From Deltaproteobacteria bacterium (GTDB taxonomy: Bacteria; Desulfobacterota; Dissulfuribacteria; Dissulfuribacterales; QOAL01), in NCBI GenBank assembly GCA_027068235.1, contig JAMOUE010000042.1:1-16977 (forward strand): a stretch of 16,977 nucleotides of DNA. The letters are read 5' to 3'. This document shows, in pieces, positions 9,347-16,565 of the stretch. Every line of letters starts with the position of its first letter. Position 1 is the first letter of the stretch. The notes below the pieces were generated by a model. The model did no database searches, was not told the DNA's origin, and worked only from the letters and a program-made list of their open reading frames with translations. The position numbers were made by a program, and so were the translations under genes.

Positions 9347-10708
9347 TCAGGAACCCTTTGCCTGAAAGAAGTTTTCGATCTTCTTTGCCGCATCTTTGGT
9401 GAAAAATATAACCAGGTTGTCACCAGGTTTTATGATACTATCACCAGATGGAATAGATGCCTTTCCTTCCCTTACAATTGCACCTACAACTGCACCCTTT
9501 GGGATTTGCAAGTCTTTTAGTGGGACGTTATCAAATCTTTTTGAATCAGGCACAGTCAGTTCTATGACTTCAGCATCAGAATCCAAAAGCGTGGCCACAG
9601 AAACTATGTCTGCCATTCGGACATAGCGAATTATCATGTCTGCAGCAACCTGGCGAGGGCTTAGGGTTACATCAATGCCCAGTTTGTCAAGCATGGGTAA
9701 GAAGTCGTGTCTTCCAACCTTGACAATACACCGCTTTGTCCCATGATGTTTGGCCATTAGAGAGCCAAGTATGTTGGTGGTGTCCGAGTTAGTGGTTGCA
9801 ATGATAAGATCTGCCGTATCTATCCCCTCTTCCAGCAGGCTGTGTATGTCCAGTGCATCAACATTGAGCACCATTGTTTTGGAAAGATTTTCCGACAAAA
9901 ATTCGCATCTTCCCTTGTCTGCTTCAACAATCTTCAAATCAGCGCTGATATCCATATCTTCAATATGTCGGGCAACAAGATAGCCTATATCTCCACCTCC
10001 TATGATAAAGATGGTTTCTGGCATCTTAGAGGAGAAACCAAAGAGTTCTTCCACCTTTGCCATGTCTTCTCGCAATATGACCAGATATATCTTGTCTCCT
10101 GGTTCAATCTTGTCCTCTCCGCGCGGGATAATGGTGTGGCCTTCTCGGATGATGGCAGCCATTACATACTGGGCATCAGAAGAAAGTGAGCCTATTTCGT
10201 GAAGAGTCTTGCCTGCAAAAGGGTGATTTTCACCTACAATATAGCCTAAAAGATATACCTGGCCTTCTGCGAATTCCGCTGTATCAAAGGCCTCTGACAC
10301 CTGTATGAGCTTTACGATTTCTTCTGCCATTGCCCAATTGGGGCTTATTATCAGGTCTATTCCAAAGATGTCTTTGTCAACAAGGGAGTCGGAAAGCAGA
10401 AGGTCTTCGCTTCTAACCCGTGCGATTCTTGTTTTGACATCATACTTTCTAGACATAAAGCAGGCCACCAAATTGACTTCGTCACTATCTGTCACGGCTA
10501 TAAACAGATCGGTCTTGGCTATGCCTGCTTCTGCAAGGACTTTTGCAGAAGCCCCGCTTCCACAAAATGTCTGGATGTTTAGCTCTCTTTCAAGACTTTT
10601 TAATTTTTCTTCGTCCCGATCAATGAGGACTACCTCTTGCCCCTCAAATGAGAATTTCTCACACAGGTATTGCCCTACCTGACCGGCACCAACTATCATT
10701 ATTCGCAC
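9347..10708 (-). CDS. trkA: TrkA, NAD-binding RCK regulator of Trk potassium uptake
   Basis: The 453-residue protein has the duplicated RCK layout of full-length TrkA (458 in E. coli). The first Rossmann fold has GAGQVG at residues 7-12 and an acidic VVLIDRDEEKL strand. An RCK_C domain follows (~136-220, with IIPRGEDKIEPGDKIYLVI). The second Rossmann fold has GGGDIG at 237-242, and the second RCK_C domain (~365-450) ends with SIIKPGDNLVIFF. TrkA binds NAD(H) and nucleotides and forms the cytoplasmic ring gating TrkH. The start is GTG at 10708; GGGGAG ends eight bases before it, which favours it over the ATG three codons further in. A promoter with TATAAT lies ~55 bases upstream, and trkH follows 70 bases downstream. 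Confidence 0.95.
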   Translation of the reverse strand: MRIMIVGAGQVGQYLCEKFSFEGQEVVLIDRDEEKLKSLERELNIQTFCGSGASAKVLAEAGIAKTDLFIAVTDSDEVNLVACFMSRKYDVKTRIARVRSEDLLLSDSLVDKDIFGIDLIISPNWAMAEEIVKLIQVSEAFDTAEFAEGQVYLLGYIVGENHPFAGKTLHEIGSLSSDAQYVMAAIIREGHTIIPRGEDKIEPGDKIYLVILREDMAKVEELFGFSSKMPETIFIIGGGDIGYLVARHIEDMDISADLKIVEADKGRCEFLSENLSKTMVLNVDALDIHSLLEEGIDTADLIIATTNSDTTNILGSLMAKHHGTKRCIVKVGRHDFLPMLDKLGIDVTLSPRQVAADMIIRYVRMADIVSVATLLDSDAEVIELTVPDSKRFDNVPLKDLQIPKGAVVGAIVREGKASIPSGDSIIKPGDNLVIFFTKDAAKKIENFFQAKGS

Positions 10709-10762
10709 AAATAGTGACTCCCCGAGTTGGTAATTGATTTTTAAACTTGATGAGGTTGGTAG

Positions 10763-10791
10763 ATTATAGGTTCTATCATGCCCAATTGCAA
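10763..10791 (-). promoter_or_regulatory. sigma-70-type promoter of trkA-trkH
   Basis: On the minus strand, TTGCAA (10791-10786) is followed after 17 bases by a perfect TATAAT (10768-10763). The expected start of transcription is near 10756, giving a leader of about 48 bases before the trkA GTG. The -35 box lies inside a 10-base palindrome, AATTGCAATT (10784-10793), which could be an operator or chance. Confidence 0.6.
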
Positions 10792-10931
10792 TTCTTTAAA
10801 GACGAACTCTAAAAAGTTGGGAATTTTGTTTAGAAAATAAGAACATCAAAATGGGTTATGGAATTATTTAAGATTTTTGGGACTATTTGTTTGAATACAA
10901 CAAAGTATTATCTTTTTCGCTTTTTCATGAC

Positions 10932-11798
10932 CTATTCTAGAATAATCATAAACACGCCACATACCATTAGGAGTGCACCCAACAAACGAAATGATAGCCC
11001 CTGTTCCTTAAAAAATATGGAACCAAACACCACTCCAAAAAGGACACTGAGCCTTTTTACTGCAATCATGTAAGCGGCCGGTGCAATGCTTATGGCCCAC
11101 ATGTGAGTTATAACCATGGCAGATTGAGCCAGGCCAACCAAAAAGACGCCAGTTGGACATTTTTTGATTATTTTTAGAGGGTTAGATTTAAAGAAGATGA
11201 TAAAGACAAGCGTTGAAAATATTCCGTGGATTACAAAGTAAAAACTTGCAAAGAAAGTTGGATTTGAATGTTTGATGGCTAGCTTGCCCAAAACAGAAGT
11301 GAGAGAATATATGAAGGCCACAATTATCATTAAAACAGAGCCTTTTTCTTTGAATATTGCCAAAATTGGCCACATCAAACCAGATTGTGCCTTATCGAGG
11401 TTGAGGCTGTAACTTCCTGCTACTACAAGCAAAATCCCTAAGATACCCGTTAATCCAAGGTGCTCACCAAGTATGAATGCCCCGGTTAGAATCATAAAGG
11501 CTGGGGTAAAAGCTAGGAATGGAACAGTTAGAGAAAGTGGAGAGACCTTTAATGCCTCCATGTATAAGATAAGTGCTGTTGTCTCAAGAGGAAGAAGTAT
11601 AGAAAGGGTAAGCCAAAAGGTACGATCCAGATGAGGCCAACTGGAAAATATGAACACTGGAGCTAGAAAGATGATTGGAGCAATTACTCTGCCCATAGCC
11701 ATCTTGATGGTTCCATATGGGCTCAGGTAAGCCTTTGTGAGGGCATCACTTGTTGCTGTTAGAAGTGCAGTTGTTAAGGCAATGGGGAACCAGGGCAT
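10932..11798 (-). CDS. DMT-superfamily (EamA) transporter
   Basis: This 288-residue, very hydrophobic protein has about ten membrane helices in two similar halves (~1-135 and ~150-288), the layout of 10-TMS EamA/RhaT-type transporters. Typical EamA features are the first helix with small residues (ALTTALLTATSDALTKAYL), an ETTALILYMEALKVSPLSLTV-like fourth-helix region, and the second-half ending FKEQGLSFRLLGALLMVCG, close to the usual E.xxxxxxG.xLIxxG pattern. The substrate cannot be read from sequence; family members export amino acids, purines or other metabolites. The gene starts 30 bases after the cytochrome stop with no terminator between them, so co-transcription is likely. No good Shine-Dalgarno site precedes the ATG. 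The stop is followed by 223 non-coding bases leading to trkA, with only a weak 5-bp hairpin (AATAC/GTATT) and no clear terminator. Confidence 0.85.
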   Translation of the reverse strand: MPWFPIALTTALLTATSDALTKAYLSPYGTIKMAMGRVIAPIIFLAPVFIFSSWPHLDRTFWLTLSILLPLETTALILYMEALKVSPLSLTVPFLAFTPAFMILTGAFILGEHLGLTGILGILLVVAGSYSLNLDKAQSGLMWPILAIFKEKGSVLMIIVAFIYSLTSVLGKLAIKHSNPTFFASFYFVIHGIFSTLVFIIFFKSNPLKIIKKCPTGVFLVGLAQSAMVITHMWAISIAPAAYMIAVKRLSVLFGVVFGSIFFKEQGLSFRLLGALLMVCGVFMIILE

Positions 11799-11828
11799 TT
11801 AGCTTTTAAAGAGTTTTAAGAGTAATTG

Positions 11829-13682
11829 TTACGGCACTTTGAAAATATCTATAAAATTTTGGCATGGAACAGGGGGATTTGCCCCTTTCCAATTTTTCAT
11901 CACAGGATCTGTCATCTTGTTGTGGCATGGTAGGCAGAGGCCAACTTGGATAATCCTATTTAATTCAGCTTTATTGAATGGCCTAAGGCCACTTCTGCTT
12001 GTATGAACAAGGGGTTTTCCGTCTTTATTGACAAAGGCATCTAGCCGCTTGTCTTGTCCAAATATTTTTAAGGCAATAGAGGTGGCTGGTATGAAGTCCC
12101 AGTCCTTTCCAGAGAAGGAAATAGCCCCGTAACCAAGCCCCATGCTTTTGGTATTGGTATGACAGTCCCTGCATTTTCTTGGTGTTTTTGATGTAGTATG
12201 TGGATCCATAGTAGATACAGTATTTCTTTCAAATGTGCCCCGGAAATCTTCTCTTTCATCCAGAAAGCTTATAAAATCTTGTCAGCCAGGTACAAGTATG
12301 ACCACTTGCGCCCCCTCTTCATTATCATCCTTTTTTTGCAGTACACCAAGTACTGGGCTTTCATATCTCAAATATGAACGAAATTCTTGCCACATACCAA
12401 AGGTATCCTTAAGAAGAAGCTTGTCCAATTGAGGCTTGCCTTTATCGTAGCGCACATGGCATCCATAACACTGTGGCACCCATGTACTATGACATGCCTG
12501 ACAGGCAAGGCGTTTGTGTTGTGGGTTTTTGCATTTTTCTTTTGAAAAGGCCTTAAGAGGATGAGCTTTTTGGTCTGCCTTTCCTTTTAGGAATATTACC
12601 TGTCCATTTTTTCGTACAAGATTGTTGAGCCTTGGATACTTCTTTTTGGATTTTTGTTCATTAAACAATGCAGTAAGCATTGATTCTCCACCATGACAAT
12701 GGATACATCTAATTTCTACCTGCTCGTAAAGATGTGTTCTTTGCTTGCCATCTCCCATAAGCTCCTTCTGATTATGGCAATCAATGCATACCAGGCCTTT
12801 TTCAAAGTGTATGTCCGGATGAATTTTTTGAACGAATCTTCCATCTTCAAGTTGTAATGAAGAAAAGTCACCGTCTTCAAAGGGCGAACCATAACCCTCT
12901 GATTCATAAAGCCCCTGATAAGAAAGTCCTATCCTGCCACTTCTATTGTGGCATCGGATACAGTTTTCCATAGGAATCTGTTTGGTAATAAGGGGATGTT
13001 TTTCTCTGGTCTTTTTTCTCTGGCTCTTTTTCTTTTGGGCGTAATGGCATGCTGTACATCCACCCCCCTTTTCAGAAAGGAATCCAGGGAGGGTATTTCG
13101 TGGAAGCCATAGGTGACAAGTACCGCAAAGTTTTCTGAAGTAGTCTAGTGCTAGACTTTTAGGAGCCTTGGGTGAGAGTAGTTTTTCAACTGTTAGAGTA
13201 TCATTGTTGTCAGAAATCTCTCTCCAGTAGTAGCGAAGGGTACTTATGATTCCCCTGTTAGTTGCCATTAGGGTGTGCTTTACATTTTTGACCTGCTCTA
13301 CATGGCATCCTTCTTGTCCACACGTCTTTTCAACTACTCGTAAGTCACCCGGGTTGAATATCATACCTTTATGGGCCTCTTGAGGAGTACCAGCAAGCGG
13401 ATTACCCAAATGGCACGTAAAACATCCAACTACCTTTCTGCCGTGTGCCTTGTCTGGACTTTCTATATGACACGAAAGACACATGTCTATTTGTCCGCTA
13501 AATGTTTGAGTAACCATTTTGGGTTTTAGCGCAGGCCATTTTTGTTGGTTGGAATTGGCAGAAGGTGGAGCTAGAAAAAGGCATAGATAACAAAAGGAGA
13601 ACACCAGTAAAAACTTCCACTTGATGAAAAGGGTTTGGAAGGGCCTTTGAGTCAACAATAGTAGGAAGGGGATAGTGGCCAT
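11829..13682 (-). CDS. 12-haem-motif cytochrome c interrupted by one in-frame TGA (probable selenoprotein)
   Basis: The frame from ATG 13682 to TAA 11829 is open except for one TGA at 12284-12282 (codon 467); read through, it gives 617 residues. An N-terminal hydrophobic region with KWK at ~21-23 ending in APPSANS is a signal peptide, so the protein is periplasmic or extracellular. Before the TGA are nine CXXCH motifs (residues 68, 87, 186, 209, 241, 299, 326, 394, 405) and one CX4CH (121-127). After it are two more CXXCH (504, 583). The segment CQACHSTWVPQCYGCHVRYD and the downstream PHTTSKTPRKCRDCHTNTK are typical of large anaerobic multihaem cytochromes, likely acting in electron transfer. 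I recall related proteins with Pro-Gly-Cys-Gln where this one has Pro-Gly-TGA-Gln, which fits selenocysteine. I also have an unverified recollection of Geobacter ExtK/ExtL as a comparable split selenoprotein. Alternatives are a nonsense mutation (pseudogene) or two separate proteins. The ATG lacks a Shine-Dalgarno site and directly follows a terminator. Confidence 0.72.
12253..12267 (-). promoter_or_regulatory. candidate bacterial SECIS hairpin after the UGA
   Basis: In the mRNA, CUUUC (12267-12263) pairs with GAAAG (12257-12253) around a five-base loop, UGGAU. The second loop base is G, 21 bases after the UGA. Published bacterial SECIS models ask for a small apical loop with G among its first two bases, about 16-37 bases downstream, so the geometry fits. 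The stem has only five pairs, three of them U-A. A competing stem, CUGGA with UCCGG further downstream, is also possible. No bulged U like that of E. coli fdhF is clear. Confidence 0.4.
12282..12284 (-). other. in-frame UGA, candidate selenocysteine codon (residue 467)
   Basis: The codon context is GTA CCT GGC TGA CAA GAT TTT (VPG-U-QDF). The same frame continues for 24 codons without a stop to the ATG at 12209, then through 126 codons with two haem motifs. No frameshift is needed to join the halves. TGA is one base from TGC or TGT (Cys) and TGG (Trp), so a point nonsense mutation is the competing explanation. selA, selB, selC and selD are not in this window. Confidence 0.6.
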
Positions 13683-13686
13683 GTTT

Positions 13687-13718
13687 AAAAAGAAAAGGGC
13701 AGCTACTTTTGCTGCCCT
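13687..13718 (-). terminator. intrinsic terminator after tRNA-Gly
   Basis: On the minus strand, AGGGCAGC and GCTGCCCT form a perfect 8-bp stem with the 7-base loop AAAAGTA, followed at once by a T-rich tract (TTTCTTTTT). It begins 15 bases after the CCA end of the tRNA. It ends four bases before the ATG of the cytochrome gene, so that gene either depends on readthrough or starts further in. Confidence 0.85.
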
Positions 13719-13733
13719 ATTTTATCTAATAAA

Positions 13734-13808
<75 letters not shown>

Positions 13809-13828
13809 CCCGTCAAATCCACGGCCAA

Positions 13829-13857
13829 ATAATAAGGTGGGTAGGGAGCCTTGTCAA
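13829..13857 (-). promoter_or_regulatory. strong sigma-70-type promoter of tRNA-Gly
   Basis: A consensus TTGACA (13857-13852) and TATTAT (13834-13829) are separated by 17 bases on the minus strand. The -10 box ends 20 bases before the tRNA 5' end, so the 5' leader is about 14 bases. The -35 box sits within the inverted repeat CCTTG-A-CAAGG. The sequence from TATTAT to the tRNA (TTGGCCG, then GACGGGG) is GC-rich, as is common for stable-RNA discriminators. Confidence 0.8.
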
Positions 13858-13900
13858 GGTCTTTCAACAACCCATTCTATATCCAAATCCAGTAATATTG

Positions 13901-16186
13901 TTAATTATTTATAGCCTTTCTAAGCAGTTCAAACAGTCTATGGAATCTAGCAGTGACCCTAGAATCGAATTCCTGGGCAATTTTTGTATCTTCAGCTTCA
14001 TTTTGTATGAGTTTTTCCATAAAAGCGATGCTCTCATGTATTTCGCTATGGATGGCCTGGGCCTCTGATAGTTCTTGACTGCTCATGCCGGGAATATGTT
14101 GTCCCTGTTCTGCAAGAAGCTTGCCTAGATGGCACAGCCTATGGTCTCTTTCAATGTTGGGGACCTTTTTGTCAATAATGGCTATACGGTAGTTTTCTAG
14201 CCATCTGAAATGTGCAAGTATCGCCACCATGAGTTTCACCTTTTCTGAGGCGTCCTGTCCAGCCTCTTCCAAGGCCTGTCTATTTACAGAATACATGCTG
14301 GTTACGGAATTTAGCTGCTTGCCTATATCGATTATTGATTCTTCTGCAAATTTTATTCGTGCAGAATATTTGAGAAAATCATTTGAACGTCTGGCCAGTT
14401 CCTTGATTTCATCTTCAAGATTTTCAACACTGCTAGCGCCTTCGGTGATACTGCTATCTATTTCAGAGACAGTTGCCGTCTGCTCTTCAGCAGCACTTGC
14501 AATAGTGTTTGCCAAGTCGTTGACCTTGTTGATGGTTTCTGTGATGTTTCCAACTGCTGAAACGGCATCTGAAATACCACTTGTTAGTGAGCCTATGATG
14601 CTTGTTATCTCATCAGTGGCTGATGCTGTTTGTTTTGCAAGTTCTTTGACTTCATTGGCAACTACTGCAAAACCTTTTCCTGCCTCGCCAGCTCTGGCTG
14701 CTTCAATGGTGGCGTTAAGGGCAAGCAGGTTGGTCTGTTCGGCAATAGAATTGATTACCGTAATGATATCTTTGATCTTCTCAGACTGTTCTCCAAGTCG
14801 TTCCATCAATTCATTGGTAGAATAGGCCTCTTCTGACGCAGCATTTGCAACCCTTGCAGTTTCTGCAACATTTTGGGCTATTTCACTAGTGGCTGCATTT
14901 AGTTCGTTTGAGGCACTAGCTACAGTGGCCAATGTGGTAGATGCCTGGGCAGAAGAGTTGACCATGGTCTGGGCTGCCTGATCTATAGCCTTTGCTCCAG
15001 ACTGTATTTCACTAACAATGGTCTTCAACTGCTCTCCAAGGACCCCTAGGCTACCACTTTGGGATTTAAGGGTTTCAAGTAATGTGCCTGTATTATAAAT
15101 GATGTTGTTGGTGGCCCTAGAGATGCGTCTTATCTCTGGTGCGCCTTCAGATACTGCAGCCTTGTTTAACCTTCCTTCTGATGTGGTAACAAGTGTCTGG
15201 AGACAGTTGTTTAATGGCCGTGCCAATGTTTTCCTCAAGAAAAGCATTGTTGCTACTAGTGAAATAACCAGAAAGCCAACGGAAAGAAGGGCCAACTCTA
15301 GGAGATTCTTTCTTAATTCCTGATTTATTTTTGTAAAATCGATATATCTGGTGTAAACGGCAACTGGCTTACCAGAAAAGTCAGAGATGGCAGAGGCAGT
15401 TATTACATGATTTTTTTCCATCTTTTTGCTCCAGCCCTTTTCGAGGGCTTCCATTAAGAATTTTTCATCTATCTTTTCAGAAAGCCCTTTGTTGGTGCGT
15501 GTAATTACCAAAAATTTACCAATACGTTTTTGGGCTGTATCAGTAACTGCAAAGTTTTGCAGGACAAAAAGTTGATTGATGATTCCACTTATCTTGGCAA
15601 GTTTCTCCGCCACTAGGGCGCAGTTTTCTATCACCTCTATACTTCCAATGGTTTTACCATCTACCTTTATAGGTGCAATTCCCCTTACTGATAGGCCATT
15701 TTTACCTGTATCAATGCCTTTTACAGGCTGGCCTGTTCGTAGAACTTTTACAACTGATGGTCTGAATGAAGAAAGGTCATCTCCAAATTTGTTAGGATTC
15801 CAAACCCTCAAAAATGATATGGCTGGTGGTATGTGGAAATGGATTTTCAGTGGATATCCAGTACTATCTCTTAACGTTTCTTCTATAGGATTAATAATGG
15901 ATAAAAGGGCTTGTCTATCTCGGTTTGCTATGGCCTCTTTTACCTCTGGAATGTTTGCTATTATTATAGCTTCCTTTAAAAGGACTGATGATAAATCTTT
16001 AGCTTCTTCTGTGAAGGCATGCGTGCCCTTTAGTGCTTCTGCAATTTGTTCTTGTTTTTTATCGAGAGTGGCTTGGTAGGATAGAAAGGCCTGCACACTA
16101 AGAATTGCAATAATCAAAAGACCAGCTCCTATTGCCAGCCGAACAGATAATGATAATGAAGCAAATTTGGATACCCGTTTTTTCAT
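13901..16186 (-). CDS. methyl-accepting chemotaxis protein with Cache-like sensor and C-terminal CZB zinc-binding domain
   Basis: The protein has 761 residues. The first membrane helix is at ~16-34, the periplasmic sensor at ~35-294, the second helix at ~295-317 and a HAMP region at ~318-370. The cytoplasmic coiled-coil signalling domain has the highly conserved tip EQTNLLALNATIEAARAGE at ~483-501, which contacts CheA and CheW. The sensor carries IHFHIPPAISFLRVWNP and a second GKP-type strand unit, resembling a double Cache fold that binds small ligands. Residues ~652-755 form a chemoreceptor zinc-binding (CZB) domain: His ~659 (AHFRWLENY), Cys ~685 (HRLCHLGK) and His ~713/717 (AIHSEIHE) supply the 3-His/1-Cys site known to bind Zn and respond to oxidants such as hypochlorite. 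ATG 16186 is preferred because GGAGG lies 11 bases upstream; a TTG at 16204 would place that site inside the gene. The ligand is unknown. Confidence 0.94.
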   Translation of the reverse strand: MKKRVSKFASLSLSVRLAIGAGLLIIAILSVQAFLSYQATLDKKQEQIAEALKGTHAFTEEAKDLSSVLLKEAIIIANIPEVKEAIANRDRQALLSIINPIEETLRDSTGYPLKIHFHIPPAISFLRVWNPNKFGDDLSSFRPSVVKVLRTGQPVKGIDTGKNGLSVRGIAPIKVDGKTIGSIEVIENCALVAEKLAKISGIINQLFVLQNFAVTDTAQKRIGKFLVITRTNKGLSEKIDEKFLMEALEKGWSKKMEKNHVITASAISDFSGKPVAVYTRYIDFTKINQELRKNLLELALLSVGFLVISLVATMLFLRKTLARPLNNCLQTLVTTSEGRLNKAAVSEGAPEIRRISRATNNIIYNTGTLLETLKSQSGSLGVLGEQLKTIVSEIQSGAKAIDQAAQTMVNSSAQASTTLATVASASNELNAATSEIAQNVAETARVANAASEEAYSTNELMERLGEQSEKIKDIITVINSIAEQTNLLALNATIEAARAGEAGKGFAVVANEVKELAKQTASATDEITSIIGSLTSGISDAVSAVGNITETINKVNDLANTIASAAEEQTATVSEIDSSITEGASSVENLEDEIKELARRSNDFLKYSARIKFAEESIIDIGKQLNSVTSMYSVNRQALEEAGQDASEKVKLMVAILAHFRWLENYRIAIIDKKVPNIERDHRLCHLGKLLAEQGQHIPGMSSQELSEAQAIHSEIHESIAFMEKLIQNEAEDTKIAQEFDSRVTARFHRLFELLRKAINN

Positions 16187-16224
16187 TTTGTTGAAAACCT
16201 CCAAAAAATACCTTTCTTTCCATG

Positions 16225-16240
16225 CTGCTTTTTCAAGCAG
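16225..16240 (-). other. stem-loop in the MCP 5' leader
   Basis: On the minus strand, CTGCTT pairs with AAGCAG around a GAAA tetraloop, 20 bases before the GGAGG ribosome binding site. It may stabilise the 5' leader or affect translation. It has no T-tract and is not a terminator. Confidence 0.35.
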
Positions 16241-16298
16241 TCAAGGATTTGTCATGTTTATGGCACTATCTCAGTAACTTTGTCTTCAATTATTTAAT

Positions 16299-16325
16299 TA
16301 ATCGGATATAAAAGTTTTATACTTA
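16299..16325 (-). promoter_or_regulatory. candidate sigma-28 (FliA) promoter of the MCP gene
   Basis: TAAG (16325-16322), 15 bases, then TCCGATTA (16306-16299) on the minus strand. The sigma-28 consensus is TAAA-N15-GCCGATAA, so the match is 3 of 4 and 6 of 8 with exact spacing. Chemoreceptor genes are common FliA targets. It lies about 113 bases before the MCP start codon. Confidence 0.4.
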
Positions 16326-16509
16326 AAGGATAAATTGAGTCTTTTTTTGCCAAGATTTCAGTGCGATACAAAACAGATAAAAATAGAAACCTTGTTTTTT
16401 TCTTTTCTAACTTATTGATTTTTCTTTTTTTATTGCGAAAAAACTGGAAATACTAAGGTAATTTTTGGGTCTAGATTTTTGAAGGTTACTTTATGGTATG
16501 GAGTGGAAG

Positions 16510-16527
16510 AGGGGCCCAAAGGCCCCT
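16510..16527 (-). terminator. GC-rich hairpin after the HDOD gene (weak terminator candidate)
   Basis: AGGGGCC and GGCCCCT form a perfect 7-bp stem around a 4-base loop, 38 bases after the stop of the HDOD gene. No T-tract follows on the minus strand, so it may be an imperfect terminator, a 3'-end stabiliser or a pause site. Confidence 0.4.
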
Positions 16528-16565
16528 GAAGTTAAACTTAAAGTCCGTGTATGGCCTTAAAAAAG

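Larger units (their letters stand above)
16187..16565. other. AT-rich intergenic region upstream of the MCP gene
   Basis: These 379 bases hold no convincing gene on either strand. They contain the GC-rich hairpin after the HDOD gene (16510-16527), long T-rich runs on the plus strand (about 16394-16434), a candidate FliA-type promoter (16299-16325) and a small hairpin in the MCP leader (16225-16240). Short open frames here lack family features and ribosome binding sites. Confidence 0.7.

Noticed and set aside
11829..12209. Separate 126-residue two-haem protein starting at ATG 12209
   Set aside because: It is in the same frame as the upstream 466-codon part with no stop other than the TGA, lacks a signal peptide (needed for haem attachment in the periplasm) and lacks a ribosome binding site, so it is treated as the C-terminal part of the cytochrome.
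12068..12259. 63-codon minus-strand frame overlapping the cytochrome junction, suggesting a frameshift
   Set aside because: Codon-by-codon reading shows the two cytochrome parts are already in one frame, so no frameshift is needed; this frame is a shadow with no haem motif.
14229..14825. 198-codon plus-strand frame inside the chemoreceptor gene
   Set aside because: Antisense shadow of the Ser/Ala-rich signalling domain; its low-complexity Ser/Ala content mirrors the receptor codons, and it has no family features.
15576..16079. 167-codon plus-strand frame opposite the sensor domain of the chemoreceptor
   Set aside because: Antisense shadow without ribosome binding site or recognisable domain.
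16187..16300. Possible c-di-GMP (GEMM) riboswitch in the chemoreceptor leader
   Set aside because: The leader has a GAAA-loop hairpin but lacks the conserved GEMM core elements.
16240..16420. Possible sigma-54 promoter (TGGCA- and TGGCAC-like stretches)
   Set aside because: The TGGCAC on the plus strand faces away from the gene and lacks GC at the -12 position; the minus-strand TGGCA also lacks the second element.
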